Assembly (NCBI RefSeq): GCF_037151175.1
Contig: NZ_JBBCOR010000001.1
Coordinates: forward strand, 186,001-250,000
Source: Asaia sp003994335
GTDB lineage: Bacteria > Pseudomonadota > Alphaproteobacteria > Acetobacterales > Acetobacteraceae
Direction: 5' to 3'
Length of the DNA stretch: 64,000 nt
In this document: piece by piece, positions 54,323 to 61,944 of the stretch
Layout of the letters: every line of letters starts with the position of its first letter
Position numbering within the stretch: position 1 is the stretch's first letter
Position numbers and translations under genes: made by a program
The notes under the pieces: model-generated
What the model saw: the letters and a program-made list of their open reading frames with translations, nothing else
The model's database searches: none
What the model was told of the DNA's origin: nothing

Positions 54323-55153
54323 ATGGCACTCAAGCACTTTAATCCCACGACGCCGAGCACACGTGGCACGGTTCTGATCGATCGCAGCGAGCTCTATAAG
54401 GGCAAGCCGGTCAAGCAGCTGACCGAAGGCAAGAACAAGACGGGCGGCCGTAACAACCACGGTCGTACTACGTCGCGTTTCCGTGGCGGCGGGCACAAGC
54501 AGTCCTACCGTTATGTGGACTTCAAGCGTCGCAAGTTCGATGTGGCCGGCACGGTCGAGCGTCTGGAATATGACCCGAACCGCACCGCCTTCATCGCGCT
54601 GATCAAGTACGAAGACGGCGAGCTGGCGTATATCTTGGCACCGCAGCGCGTTAAGGTTGGCGATCAGGTGATCGCTGGCGAACGCACTGACGTGAAGCCG
54701 GGCAACGCCATGCCGCTGGGTTCGATGCCTGTCGGTACGATCGTGCACAACATCGAGCTGAAGCCCGGTGCTGGTGGCAAGATCGCCCGTTCGGCTGGCA
54801 CGTATTGCCAGCTGGTCGGCAAGGATGCCGGTTACGCCCAGATCAAGCTGCAGTCCGGTGAGCTCCGTCTCGTCCGTGGCGAATGCATGGCCACTGTTGG
54901 CGCGGTGTCGAACCCCGACAACATGAACCAGCATCTCGGCAAGGCCGGGCGCAACCGTTGGCTCGGTCGTCGTCCGCATAACCGTGGCGTCGTCATGAAC
55001 CCGGTCGACCATCCGCATGGTGGTGGTGAAGGCCGTACCTCTGGTGGCCGTCATCCGGTTACGCCGTGGGGCAAGCCGACCAAGGGCTACAAGACTCGTG
55101 TTAACAAGAAGACGGACAGCCTGATCATCCGTCGCCGCAAGACCGGCAAGTAA
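54323..55153 (+). CDS. rplB: 50S ribosomal protein L2
   Basis: The 276-residue L2 is needed for subunit joining and peptidyl transfer. ALKHFNPTTPSTRGTVLIDRSELYKGKPVKQLTEGKNKTGGRNNHG and GVVMNPVDHPHGGGEGRTSGGRHPVTPWGKPTKG (with the functionally key His) are conserved. Followed by rpsS after 17 bp. Confidence 0.98.
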   Translation: MALKHFNPTTPSTRGTVLIDRSELYKGKPVKQLTEGKNKTGGRNNHGRTTSRFRGGGHKQSYRYVDFKRRKFDVAGTVERLEYDPNRTAFIALIKYEDGELAYILAPQRVKVGDQVIAGERTDVKPGNAMPLGSMPVGTIVHNIELKPGAGGKIARSAGTYCQLVGKDAGYAQIKLQSGELRLVRGECMATVGAVSNPDNMNQHLGKAGRNRWLGRRPHNRGVVMNPVDHPHGGGEGRTSGGRHPVTPWGKPTKGYKTRVNKKTDSLIIRRRKTGK

Positions 55154-55170
55154 GAAGGGGGCAAACAGAG

Positions 55171-55449
55171 ATGGCACGTTCCGTCTGGAAGGGCCCGTTC
55201 GTTGACGGGTACTTGTTCGGCAAGGCTGAAGCGTCGCGCGCTTCGGGTCGTAATGAGGTGATCAAGATCTGGTCGCGTCGTTCCACCATCCTGCCGCAGT
55301 TCGTCGGACTCACGTTCGGCGTTTATAATGGCCACAAGTTCCTGCCGGTGCAGGTGACGGAAAACATGGTCGGGCACAAGTTCGGTGAGTTCTCGCCGAC
55401 ACGCACGTTCCCCGGTCATGCTTCCGACAAGAAGTCGAAGCGGGGCTGA
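55171..55449 (+). CDS. rpsS: 30S ribosomal protein S19
   Basis: The 92-residue S19 of the 30S head with the conserved ARSVWKGPFVDGYLF start and GHKFGEFSPTRTFPGHASDKKSKRG end. 2 bp separate it from rplV. Confidence 0.98.
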   Translation: MARSVWKGPFVDGYLFGKAEASRASGRNEVIKIWSRRSTILPQFVGLTFGVYNGHKFLPVQVTENMVGHKFGEFSPTRTFPGHASDKKSKRG

Positions 55450-55451
55450 TC

Positions 55452-55883
55452 ATGAGCAAGCCGAAGCACATTCGCACACTCGCTGATACGGAAGCGCAGG
55501 CTGTTGCCCGCAACATCCGCGTCAGCCCGCGCAAGCTGAACCTGGTTGCGGCGATGATCCGCAACCAGCCGGCAGACAAGGCAATCGCAGCGCTGACGTT
55601 CTCGCGTCGCCGTATCGCTCAGCAGGTTCGCAAGACCTTGGAGAGCGCTGTGGCCAATGCAGAGAACAATCATCAGCTCGATGTCGATCAGCTCGTGGTC
55701 AAGACCGCAGAAGTTGGCAAGTCGATCGTCATGAAGCGCTTCCACGCTCGTGGCCGTGGTCGTTCCTCGCGCATCGAGAAGTTCTTCAGCCATCTGAAGA
55801 TCGTCGTTGCCGAGCGCGCTGCAGACGAAGCGCCTGCGCCGAAGGGCAAGGGCAAGGACGCAGCAGAGCAGAAGGCAGCCTGA
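55452..55883 (+). CDS. rplV: 50S ribosomal protein L22
   Basis: The 143-residue L22 lines the exit tunnel. Conserved RNIRVSPRKLNLVAAMIRN and GRGRSSRIEKFFSHLKIVVAE hairpin region are present. The C-terminus is extended by about 20 residues rich in Ala, Lys and Pro (APAPKGKGKDAAEQKAA), longer than in Escherichia coli L22 (110 residues). rpsC starts 2 bp later. Confidence 0.97.
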   Translation: MSKPKHIRTLADTEAQAVARNIRVSPRKLNLVAAMIRNQPADKAIAALTFSRRRIAQQVRKTLESAVANAENNHQLDVDQLVVKTAEVGKSIVMKRFHARGRGRSSRIEKFFSHLKIVVAERAADEAPAPKGKGKDAAEQKAA

Positions 55884-55884
55884 T

Positions 55885-56562
55885 ATGGGACACAAAGTCA
55901 ATCCGATCGGGCTCCGGCTCGGCGTAAACCGCACCTGGGATAGCCGCTGGTACGCTGGCAATGACTATTCCCGTCTGCTGCATGAAGACCTGATGCTGCG
56001 CGCCTATCTGCGTCGCAAGCTGTCGGGTGCAGGCGTCTCCCGCGTTGTGATCGAGCGCCCGGCCAAGAAGCCGCGCGTCACGATCTATGCAGCGCGTCCT
56101 GGCGTCGTCATCGGCAAGAAGGGTCAGGACATCGATGCTCTGCGCAAGGATCTGAGCCGCCTGGCAAAGACCGACGTTGCGCTGAACATTGTCGAGATCC
56201 GCAAGCCTGAAATCGACGCGACCCTGGTTGCCGAGAACATTGCGCAGCAGCTGGAGCGCCGCGTGGCCTTCCGTCGTGCGATGAAGCGTGCGGTTCAGTC
56301 TGCCATGCGTCTTGGCGCGCAGGGTATCCGAATCAACTGCTCCGGCCGTCTCGGTGGCGCGGAAATCGCTCGTATCGAGTGGTATCGCGAAGGTCGCGTG
56401 CCACTTCACACGTTGCGCGCCGACATCGATTACGGTATCGCCACTGCCAAGACGACCTATGGTACGTGCGGTGTGAAAGTCTGGATCTTCAAGGGTGAAA
56501 TCCTTGCCCATGATCCGATGGCTCAGGACCGTCGTGCAGCGGAACAAGCGCCGCAGCGCTGA
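55885..56562 (+). CDS. rpsC: 30S ribosomal protein S3
   Basis: The 225-residue S3 forms part of the mRNA entry and helicase. MGHKVNPIGLRLGVNRTWDSRWYA start and the KH-type GVVIGKKGQDI are the expected motifs, and GRLGGAEIARIEWYREGRVPLHTLRADIDYG closes the C-domain. The ATG at 55885 is preferred; a start at 55807 would give an atypical basic extension. Confidence 0.98.
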   Translation: MGHKVNPIGLRLGVNRTWDSRWYAGNDYSRLLHEDLMLRAYLRRKLSGAGVSRVVIERPAKKPRVTIYAARPGVVIGKKGQDIDALRKDLSRLAKTDVALNIVEIRKPEIDATLVAENIAQQLERRVAFRRAMKRAVQSAMRLGAQGIRINCSGRLGGAEIARIEWYREGRVPLHTLRADIDYGIATAKTTYGTCGVKVWIFKGEILAHDPMAQDRRAAEQAPQR

Positions 56563-56609
56563 GCAGTAGATTATGACAAGCGCCGCGAGGCGCATGAGGA
56601 TACGACACC

Positions 56610-57026
56610 ATGCTTTCCCCGAAGCGGACTAAGTTTCGCAAGGCCCATAAGGGCCGCATTCATGGGTTGGCCAAGGGCGGAACGACGTTGAATTTCGGCG
56701 CGTTCGGCCTTAAGGCTCTTGAACCCGAACGTATCACCGCACGCCAGATCGAGGCGTCGCGTCGCGCGATCACTCGTGCGATGAAGCGTGCCGGTCGCGT
56801 GTGGATCCGGATTTTTCCGGATCTGCCGGTTTCCACGAAGCCTGCCGAAGTCCGCATGGGCTCCGGCAAGGGCTCGCCCGAGTTCTGGGTGGCCCGCGTG
56901 AAGCCCGGTCGCGTGCTGTTTGAAATCGAAGGCGTGCCGCCTGAAGTGGCACGTGAGGCTCTGGCTCTTGGCGCAGCGAAGCTGCCGATCAAGACCAAGT
57001 TCATCACCCGTATCGGGGAGGCATAA
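56610..57026 (+). CDS. rplP: 50S ribosomal protein L16
   Basis: The 138-residue L16 near the A site. MLSPKRTKFRKAHKGRIHG start and RPGKGSPEFWVARVKPGRVLFEIEGVP-type end (here GSGKGSPEFWVARVKPGRVLFE) are conserved. 2 bp to rpmC. Confidence 0.98.
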   Translation: MLSPKRTKFRKAHKGRIHGLAKGGTTLNFGAFGLKALEPERITARQIEASRRAITRAMKRAGRVWIRIFPDLPVSTKPAEVRMGSGKGSPEFWVARVKPGRVLFEIEGVPPEVAREALALGAAKLPIKTKFITRIGEA

Positions 57027-57028
57027 GA

Positions 57029-57262
57029 ATGGCTGACGCTTACAAGGTAGCCGATCTTCGCGCCAAGTCCCCTGATGAACTGCAGGCCCTTCTTCTGGAC
57101 CTGAAGCGTGAGCAGCTGAACCTCCGGTTCCAGGCTGCCACGGGCCAGTCCGAGGGAGTCGGACGCGTTCGCGTTCTCCGTCGTGCGATTGCTCGCATCA
57201 AGACGGTGGCGCATCAATCGAAGAACAAGGCGGGCGCAAAAACGTCCGCCGCAGAGTCCTGA
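57029..57262 (+). CDS. rpmC: 50S ribosomal protein L29
   Basis: The 77-residue L29 at the tunnel exit: VADLRAKSPDELQALLLDLKREQLNLRFQAATGQ is the two-helix core. A short Lys/Ala-rich tail (NKAGAKTSAAES) extends it a little beyond the usual 63-70 residues. Confidence 0.97.
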   Translation: MADAYKVADLRAKSPDELQALLLDLKREQLNLRFQAATGQSEGVGRVRVLRRAIARIKTVAHQSKNKAGAKTSAAES

Positions 57263-57275
57263 GAGGAGACGGACG

Positions 57276-57557
57276 ATGCCAAGGCGCGTCCTGACAGGGC
57301 GAGTGACGAGCGACAAGATGGACAAGACGGTTACCGTTCTTGTTGATCGTCGTATCATGCACCCGCTCTATAAGAAGTTCATTCGTCGTTCCAAGAAGTA
57401 CGCGGCGCATGACGAGCTGAACGAGTGCAAGATCGGAGACACGGTGCGCATCGAAGAATGTGCACCGATTTCCAAGCGCAAGACCTGGACGGTGATTACC
57501 CGCAACGGTGCGGCCCTTGAGGCAGCAGCTGCGGCGCCGGCTCAGGCGTCAGCGTAA
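57276..57557 (+). CDS. rpsQ: 30S ribosomal protein S17
   Basis: The 93-residue S17: RRVLTGRVTSDKMDKTVTVLVDRR and GDTVRIEECAPISKRKTWTV are the OB-fold motifs. The ATG at 57276 gives a standard N-terminus. An Ala-rich tail (AALEAAAAAPAQASA) makes it longer than the 84 residues of Escherichia coli. Confidence 0.97.
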   Translation: MPRRVLTGRVTSDKMDKTVTVLVDRRIMHPLYKKFIRRSKKYAAHDELNECKIGDTVRIEECAPISKRKTWTVITRNGAALEAAAAAPAQASA

Positions 57558-57571
57558 GAGGGGACTGAGAA

Positions 57572-57940
57572 ATGATCCATCCCGAGACCAATCTGGACGT
57601 CGCCGATAATTCCGGCGCACGTCAGGTGCAGTGCATCAAGGTGCTGGGCGGCTCCAAGCGGAAAACCGCCTCGGTCGGCGACGTGATCGTCGTGTCCGTC
57701 AAGGAAGCGATTCCCCGCGGCAAGGTGAAGAAGGGTGACGTGCATCAGGCCGTCATCGTTCGCACGTCCTACCCCGTTCGTCGTGCTGACGGCAGCGCTA
57801 TCCGCTTCGACAAGAATGCGGCCGTGCTGATCAACAAGTCGATGGAACCGATCGGTACGCGTATCTTTGGCCCGGTGGTTCGTGAGCTGCGCGCGCGCAA
57901 GTTCATGAAGATCATCTCCCTGGCTCCGGAGGTGCTATAA
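57572..57940 (+). CDS. rplN: 50S ribosomal protein L14
   Basis: The 122-residue L14 contacts 16S rRNA in an intersubunit bridge. [30 protein letters not shown] start and [24 protein letters not shown] end are conserved. The stop overlaps the rplX start by one base. First gene of the spc group. Confidence 0.98.
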
Positions 57941-58260
57941 TGGCTGCTCGCATCAAGAAGGGTGACCAGGTTCTGGTCCTCTCCGGCTCTTCACGCGGCA
58001 CGCGTGGCGAAGTCCTTGCCGTCCTGCCGAAGGTCGAAAAGGCCATCGTGCGCGGCGTGGCTGTGGCCAAGCGTCACCAGAAGCCGACCCGCATGAACCA
58101 GGAAGGCGGTATCATCGCCAAGGAAATGCCGGTTCATCTGTCCAACCTGAAGCTCGTCGATCCGAAGAGCGGCAAGCCGACTCGCGTCGGTTTCCGTCAG
58201 CTCGAGGATGGGCGCAAGGTCCGTGTCGCCAAGGTGACCGGCGAAGTGATCGAAGGCTAA
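57940..58260 (+). CDS. rplX: 50S ribosomal protein L24
   Basis: The 106-residue assembly initiator L24 with the KOW-type motif [28 protein letters not shown] and the conserved [20 protein letters not shown]. One-base overlap with rplN; rplE follows after 10 bp. Confidence 0.98.
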
Positions 58261-58270
58261 GGGGGCGACA

Positions 58271-58837
58271 ATGAGCGAGACCATTACCCGCATCCAGCCG
58301 CGCCTGCAGCAGCGTTACAATGACGTTCTCCGTGACAAGCTGCGCGAGCAGTTTGGCTACAAGAACGCCATGCAGGTTCCGAAGCTGGAAAAGATCGTGC
58401 TGAACATGGGCGTTGGCGAAGCCGCCGGCGACCAGAAGAAGCTCGATGCCGCCGTTGCCGAAATGGCAGCCATCTCCGGTCAGAAGCCCGTCAAGACGGT
58501 TGCCCGCAAGGCAATCGCCGGCTTCAAGATCCGTGAAGGCCTGCCGATCGGCTGTAAGGTGACCCTGCGCCGCGCACGTATGTACGAATTCCTCGATCGT
58601 CTCGTGACGATCGCGATGCCGCGCATCCGTGACTTCCGCGGTCTGCCCCCGAACAAGGGCTTTGACGGTCGTGGCAACTTCGCCATGGGCATCAAGGAGC
58701 AGATCGTGTTCCCGGAAATCGACTACGACAAGATCGACTCCGTACGCGGCATGGACATCATCTTCGTCACCACGGCGAAGAGCGATGAAGAGGCAAAAGC
58801 GCTGCTCAAGGCGTTCGATCTGCCCTTCACTGCCTGA
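58271..58837 (+). CDS. rplE: 50S ribosomal protein L5
   Basis: The 188-residue L5 binds 5S rRNA. Conserved: YNDVLRDKLREQFGYKNAMQVPKLEKIVLNMGVGEA, GLPIGCKVTLRRARMYEFLDRL and GMDIIFVTTAKSDEEAKALLKAFDLPF. Followed by a hairpin and a 115-bp gap before rpsN. Confidence 0.98.
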   Translation: MSETITRIQPRLQQRYNDVLRDKLREQFGYKNAMQVPKLEKIVLNMGVGEAAGDQKKLDAAVAEMAAISGQKPVKTVARKAIAGFKIREGLPIGCKVTLRRARMYEFLDRLVTIAMPRIRDFRGLPPNKGFDGRGNFAMGIKEQIVFPEIDYDKIDSVRGMDIIFVTTAKSDEEAKALLKAFDLPFTA

Positions 58838-58848
58838 TTTATCGGGTT

Positions 58849-58885
58849 GAGCCGGGTTTTTTCCTTTCCAAAGGAAGCCCGGCTC
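58849..58885 (+). terminator. Terminator-like hairpin between rplE and rpsN
   Basis: GAGCCGGG (58849-58856) pairs with CCCGGCTC (58878-58885), and inside it TTCCTTT pairs with AAAGGAA, making one long stem interrupted by an unpaired TTTT tract. It lies 11 bp after the rplE stop. Such a hairpin inside the spc operon would lower downstream expression. Confidence 0.55.
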
Positions 58886-58893
58886 CCTATATA
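58865..58893 (+). promoter_or_regulatory. Candidate internal promoter before rpsN
   Basis: TTTCCA (58865-58870)-17-TATATA (58888-58893), 60 bp upstream of rpsN. The -10 is good, the -35 has four of six matches and overlaps the hairpin. Confidence 0.4.
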
Positions 58894-58952
58894 CACACGC
58901 TGTTTGGAAAACCGTTGGGATTGGCCCGACAGGTTCCGGGAGAAGATTTAGC

Positions 58953-59258
58953 ATGGCAAAAATCTCCGCCGTGAACCGCAACGCCAAGCGCGCCTATATG
59001 GCGACGCGCGACAAGGCGAAGCGGACCGCGTTGAAAGATATCATCAAGGACCGGAGCCTTCCGGTAGAGGAGCGTTTCGACGCAACCCTGAAGCTGGCAG
59101 AAATGCCGCGCAACGGGTCGCGTGTTCGTTTCCGTCTGCGCTGCAAGGTTTCGGGACGTCCCCGCGCGAACTACCGCAAGTTCGAGCTGAGCCGTATCGC
59201 CCTGCGCGACCTGGCCTCCACCGGCCAGATCCCCGGTATGGTCAAGTCGAGCTGGTAA
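58953..59258 (+). CDS. rpsN: 30S ribosomal protein S14 (zinc-free type)
   Basis: The 101-residue long form of S14 without the CxxC zinc motif; the C-terminal RPRANYRKFELSRIALRDLASTGQIPGMVKSSW is conserved. Order rplE-rpsN-rpsH is standard, but a hairpin and promoter candidate separate it from rplE. Confidence 0.97.
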   Translation: MAKISAVNRNAKRAYMATRDKAKRTALKDIIKDRSLPVEERFDATLKLAEMPRNGSRVRFRLRCKVSGRPRANYRKFELSRIALRDLASTGQIPGMVKSSW

Positions 59259-59269
59259 GGTAGAAGCGA

Positions 59270-59668
59270 ATGTCCCTGTCCGATCCGTTGGGTGATATGC
59301 TCACCCGCATTCGCAACGCCCAGCGTGCCCGTCACGCGGCTTGCATCGCGCCGGCTTCCAAGCTGCGTGCGAACGTTCTGGAAGCGCTGCGTCGCGAAGG
59401 TTACATCCGTGGCTACACCACGGAAGAGCTGCGCGCTGGTGTCTCTCAGCTGCGCATCGAGCTGAAATATGCAGACGGCCAGCCCGTGATCAAGGAAATC
59501 CACCGCGTGTCCAAGCCGGGCCGTCGCGTGTATTCCAAGATCAAGGAACTGCCGCGCGTGTATGCCGGTCTCGGCGTGTCGATCCTGTCCACCCCGCGCG
59601 GTATCCTTTCGGATATCGAGGCTCGCGCCGCGAATGTCGGTGGCGAAGTCCTCTGCCGCGTCTTCTGA
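59270..59668 (+). CDS. rpsH: 30S ribosomal protein S8
   Basis: The 132-residue S8, which in enteric bacteria also represses the spc operon by binding near rplE. MSLSDPLGDMLTRIRNAQRARH start and RVSKPGRRVYSKIKELPRVYAGLGVSILSTPRGILSDIEARAANVGGEVLCRVF end are conserved. 10 bp to rplF. Confidence 0.98.
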   Translation: MSLSDPLGDMLTRIRNAQRARHAACIAPASKLRANVLEALRREGYIRGYTTEELRAGVSQLRIELKYADGQPVIKEIHRVSKPGRRVYSKIKELPRVYAGLGVSILSTPRGILSDIEARAANVGGEVLCRVF

Positions 59669-59678
59669 GGAGGATCAC

Positions 59679-60215
59679 ATGTCACGAGTAGGCAAGTATC
59701 CGGTTGTCATTCCTGCTGGCGTGGATGTGTCCATTGCTGACGGGTCCCTGACCGCCAAGGGCAAGCGCGGTTCGCTGAGCATGCCTCTGACCCGCTTCGT
59801 TCAGGCGAAGGTGGAAGACGGCAAGGTTTCGATCCTTCCGGTGGGTAACCGTTCGCGCGAGACCTGGACGATGTGGGGTACAACCCGTGCCATCGTCGCC
59901 AACCTGGTCAAGGGCGTGTCCGAAGGTTTCAGCAAGACGCTCGAAATCACCGGTACGGGTTTCCGCGCCAGCGTGCAGGGCTCGAACCTGGTGATGAATC
60001 TGGGTTATTCCCACGACGTCGTCTACCCGATCCCGGCCGACGTGAAGATCACCACGCCCCGTCCCACGGCCATCACGGTTGAAGGGAACGACAAGCAGCG
60101 TGTTGGTCAGGTTGCGCTCGATATCCGTAACTTCCGCAAGCCGGAACCCTATAAGGGCAAGGGCGTGCGTTACGAGACCGAAGTTCTCCGTCGTAAGGAA
60201 GGCAAGAAGAAATAA
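59679..60215 (+). CDS. rplF: 50S ribosomal protein L6
   Basis: The 178-residue L6. SRVGKYPVVIPAGVDVSIADGSLTAKGKRGSLS and KPEPYKGKGVRYETEVLRRKEGKKK are the conserved ends. The ATG at 59679 is preceded by GAGGAGGAT; an earlier start inside rpsH is rejected. One-base overlap with rplR. Confidence 0.98.
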   Translation: MSRVGKYPVVIPAGVDVSIADGSLTAKGKRGSLSMPLTRFVQAKVEDGKVSILPVGNRSRETWTMWGTTRAIVANLVKGVSEGFSKTLEITGTGFRASVQGSNLVMNLGYSHDVVYPIPADVKITTPRPTAITVEGNDKQRVGQVALDIRNFRKPEPYKGKGVRYETEVLRRKEGKKK

Positions 60216-60577
60216 TGGCTACGCAGCATGGATTGCAGGAACGGCGCCGTCAGCGGCTTCGCTTCCAGCTTCGCCGCAAGAGCGGTGGCCGGCCGCGTCT
60301 GTCGGTCTTCCGTTCTGGCAAGAACATCTACGCACAGGTGATCGACGACGCTCAGGGCGTCACCCTCGCCAGCGCTTCCACCCTCGAGAAGACCCTCCGC
60401 GAGGCGGGCAAGACGGGTGCGAATGTCGATGCGGCTTCGGTCGTTGGCAAGCTGGTTGCAGAGCGCGCTCTGGCCGCCGGCGTGACGGCGGTCGTGTTCG
60501 ATCGCGGTGCGTATCTCTATCATGGCCGCGTCAAGGCGCTGGCCGAAGCTGCCCGCGAGGGCGGCCTTTCGTTCTAA
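60215..60577 (+). CDS. rplR: 50S ribosomal protein L18
   Basis: The 120-residue L18, which brings 5S rRNA to the central protuberance. RLSVFRSGKNIYAQVIDDAQGVTLASASTLEK and VVFDRGAYLYHGRVKALAEAAREGGLSF are typical. One-base overlap with rplF; 13 bp to rpsE. Confidence 0.98.
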   Translation: MATQHGLQERRRQRLRFQLRRKSGGRPRLSVFRSGKNIYAQVIDDAQGVTLASASTLEKTLREAGKTGANVDAASVVGKLVAERALAAGVTAVVFDRGAYLYHGRVKALAEAAREGGLSF

Positions 60578-60590
60578 GGAAGGATCACAC

Positions 60591-61172
60591 ATGGCACGTG
60601 AGCCAAGAGAAGGCGGCCGTGGTGGTCGCGAGCGGGAACGCGAAGGCGACGATCTGGTCGACAAGCTGGTAACGATCAACCGCGTGGCCAAGGTGGTCAA
60701 GGGTGGACGTCGCTTCGCTTTTGCTGCCCTGGTTGTCGTTGGTGACCAGAAGGGTCGCGTCGGGTATGGAGCGGGCAAGGCCCGTGAAGTGCCGGAAGCG
60801 ATCCGCAAGGCCACCGAGCGCGCCAAGCGCACGATGATCCGCGTTCCGATGAAGGAAGGCCGCACACTGCATCACGACTCCTACGGGCATTTCGGTGCTG
60901 GTAAGGTTGTGGTTCGTGCAGCTGAAGCCGGTACCGGCATCATCGCAGGCGGCCCGATGCGCGCCGTCTTTGAATCGCTGGGCGTTAATGACGTTGTTGC
61001 GAAGTCCCTCGGGACCCGTAACCCGCATAACATGGTCAAGGCGACCTTTGCCGCTCTCGAGCGTTGCAGCAGCCCCCGCGCTGTCGCGAGCCGCCGTGGC
61101 AAGAAGGCCTCTGAGCTGTTTGCGAAGCGTGATGCAGCGTCTGACGAGGCAGTGGAGGCGACCAATGGCTGA
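60591..61172 (+). CDS. rpsE: 30S ribosomal protein S5
   Basis: The 193-residue S5. The N-terminus is Arg/Gly/Glu-rich (REPREGGRGGREREREG), then the dsRBD-like VDKLVTINRVAKVVKGGRRFAFAALVVVGD and the S5 C-domain GAGKVVVRAAEAGTGIIAGGPMRAVFE. The ATG at 60591 has AAGGAAGGATC ahead. The 8-bp overlap with rpmD suggests coupling. Slightly longer than Escherichia coli S5 (167) at both ends. Confidence 0.97.
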   Translation: MAREPREGGRGGREREREGDDLVDKLVTINRVAKVVKGGRRFAFAALVVVGDQKGRVGYGAGKAREVPEAIRKATERAKRTMIRVPMKEGRTLHHDSYGHFGAGKVVVRAAEAGTGIIAGGPMRAVFESLGVNDVVAKSLGTRNPHNMVKATFAALERCSSPRAVASRRGKKASELFAKRDAASDEAVEATNG

Positions 61173-61350
61173 GAACAAGACTGTTCGCGTCAAGCAGATC
61201 GCCTCGGCTATCGGGCGCAAGCCCGGCCAGGCTGAGACCCTCGTGGGTCTGGGCCTGCGCGGCATCGGCAGTGTTCGTGAACTGGAGGATACTCCTTCGG
61301 TTCGCGGCATGATCCGCAAGGTTGCCCACCTTATCCAGGTGGAGGGTTGA
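61165..61350 (+). CDS. rpmD: 50S ribosomal protein L30
   Basis: The 61-residue L30: VRVKQIASAIGRKPGQAETLVGLGLRGIGSVRELEDTPSVRGMIRKVAHLI. The ATG at 61165 lies inside the end of rpsE. rplO starts directly after its stop. Confidence 0.97.
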   Translation: MAENKTVRVKQIASAIGRKPGQAETLVGLGLRGIGSVRELEDTPSVRGMIRKVAHLIQVEG

Positions 61351-61351
61351 T

Positions 61352-61837
61352 ATGAACCTGAATGAACTGCGCGATAACGCCGGTGCGCGTTACCGCAAGA
61401 AGCGTCTGGGCCGTGGTATCGGCTCGGGCAAAGGCAAGACCTCCGGTCGCGGCGTCAAGGGTCAGAAGGCCCGTGAAGGCGTCTCGCTGAACGGCTTCGA
61501 GGGTGGTCAGCTTCCGCTGTACCGTCGTATGCCGAAGCGCGGGTTCAAGAACATCTTCCGCAAGGAATTTGCTCCTGTGAATCTGGGCGCGATCGACCGT
61601 GCACTGGCTGATGGCAAGCTTCAGGCAGGCGCAACGATCACTGAAGAGGCTCTGCGCGCCGCTGGTCTGGTGGGCACTGGCAAGTATGCCGGTATCCGCC
61701 TGCTTGCAAAGGGCGAGCTGACCCGTGCAGTGACCGTTGAAGTCTCCGGCGCCTCTGCAACCGCGATTGCGGCTGTCGAGAAGGCTGGTGGCTCTGTCAA
61801 GGTTGCCGCCAAGGCTGAAGCTCCGGCAGAAGCCTGA
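61352..61837 (+). CDS. rplO: 50S ribosomal protein L15
   Basis: The 161-residue L15. MNLNELRDNAGARYRKKRLGRGIGSGKGKTSGRGVKGQKAREGV is the conserved basic, Gly-rich start. The ATG at 61352 begins one base after the rpmD stop. Followed by two strong hairpins before secY. Confidence 0.98.
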   Translation: MNLNELRDNAGARYRKKRLGRGIGSGKGKTSGRGVKGQKAREGVSLNGFEGGQLPLYRRMPKRGFKNIFRKEFAPVNLGAIDRALADGKLQAGATITEEALRAAGLVGTGKYAGIRLLAKGELTRAVTVEVSGASATAIAAVEKAGGSVKVAAKAEAPAEA

Positions 61838-61853
61838 TCGCCCGAAACGCTCA

Positions 61854-61875
61854 TCGCGCACCTTTTCGTGCGCGA
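61854..61875 (+). terminator. First hairpin between rplO and secY
   Basis: TCGCGCAC (61854-61861) and GTGCGCGA (61868-61875) form a perfect 8-bp stem with a 6-nt loop, 17 bp after the rplO stop. No T-run follows at once. Confidence 0.5.
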
Positions 61876-61895
61876 CGAACGACGGTAATCCTGAA

Positions 61896-61927
61896 CAGCG
61901 TCCCGCGCCTGCGGCGACGCTGTTTTT
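61896..61927 (+). terminator. Intrinsic terminator/attenuator between rplO and secY
   Basis: CAGCGTC (61896-61902) pairs with GACGCTG (61916-61922), and CCGC (61903-61906) with GCGG (61911-61914) inside, followed at once by TTTTT (61923-61927). This is a textbook intrinsic terminator, 18 bp before the secY start. Confidence 0.75.
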
Positions 61928-61944
61928 GTTGAAAGGACCGGTGG

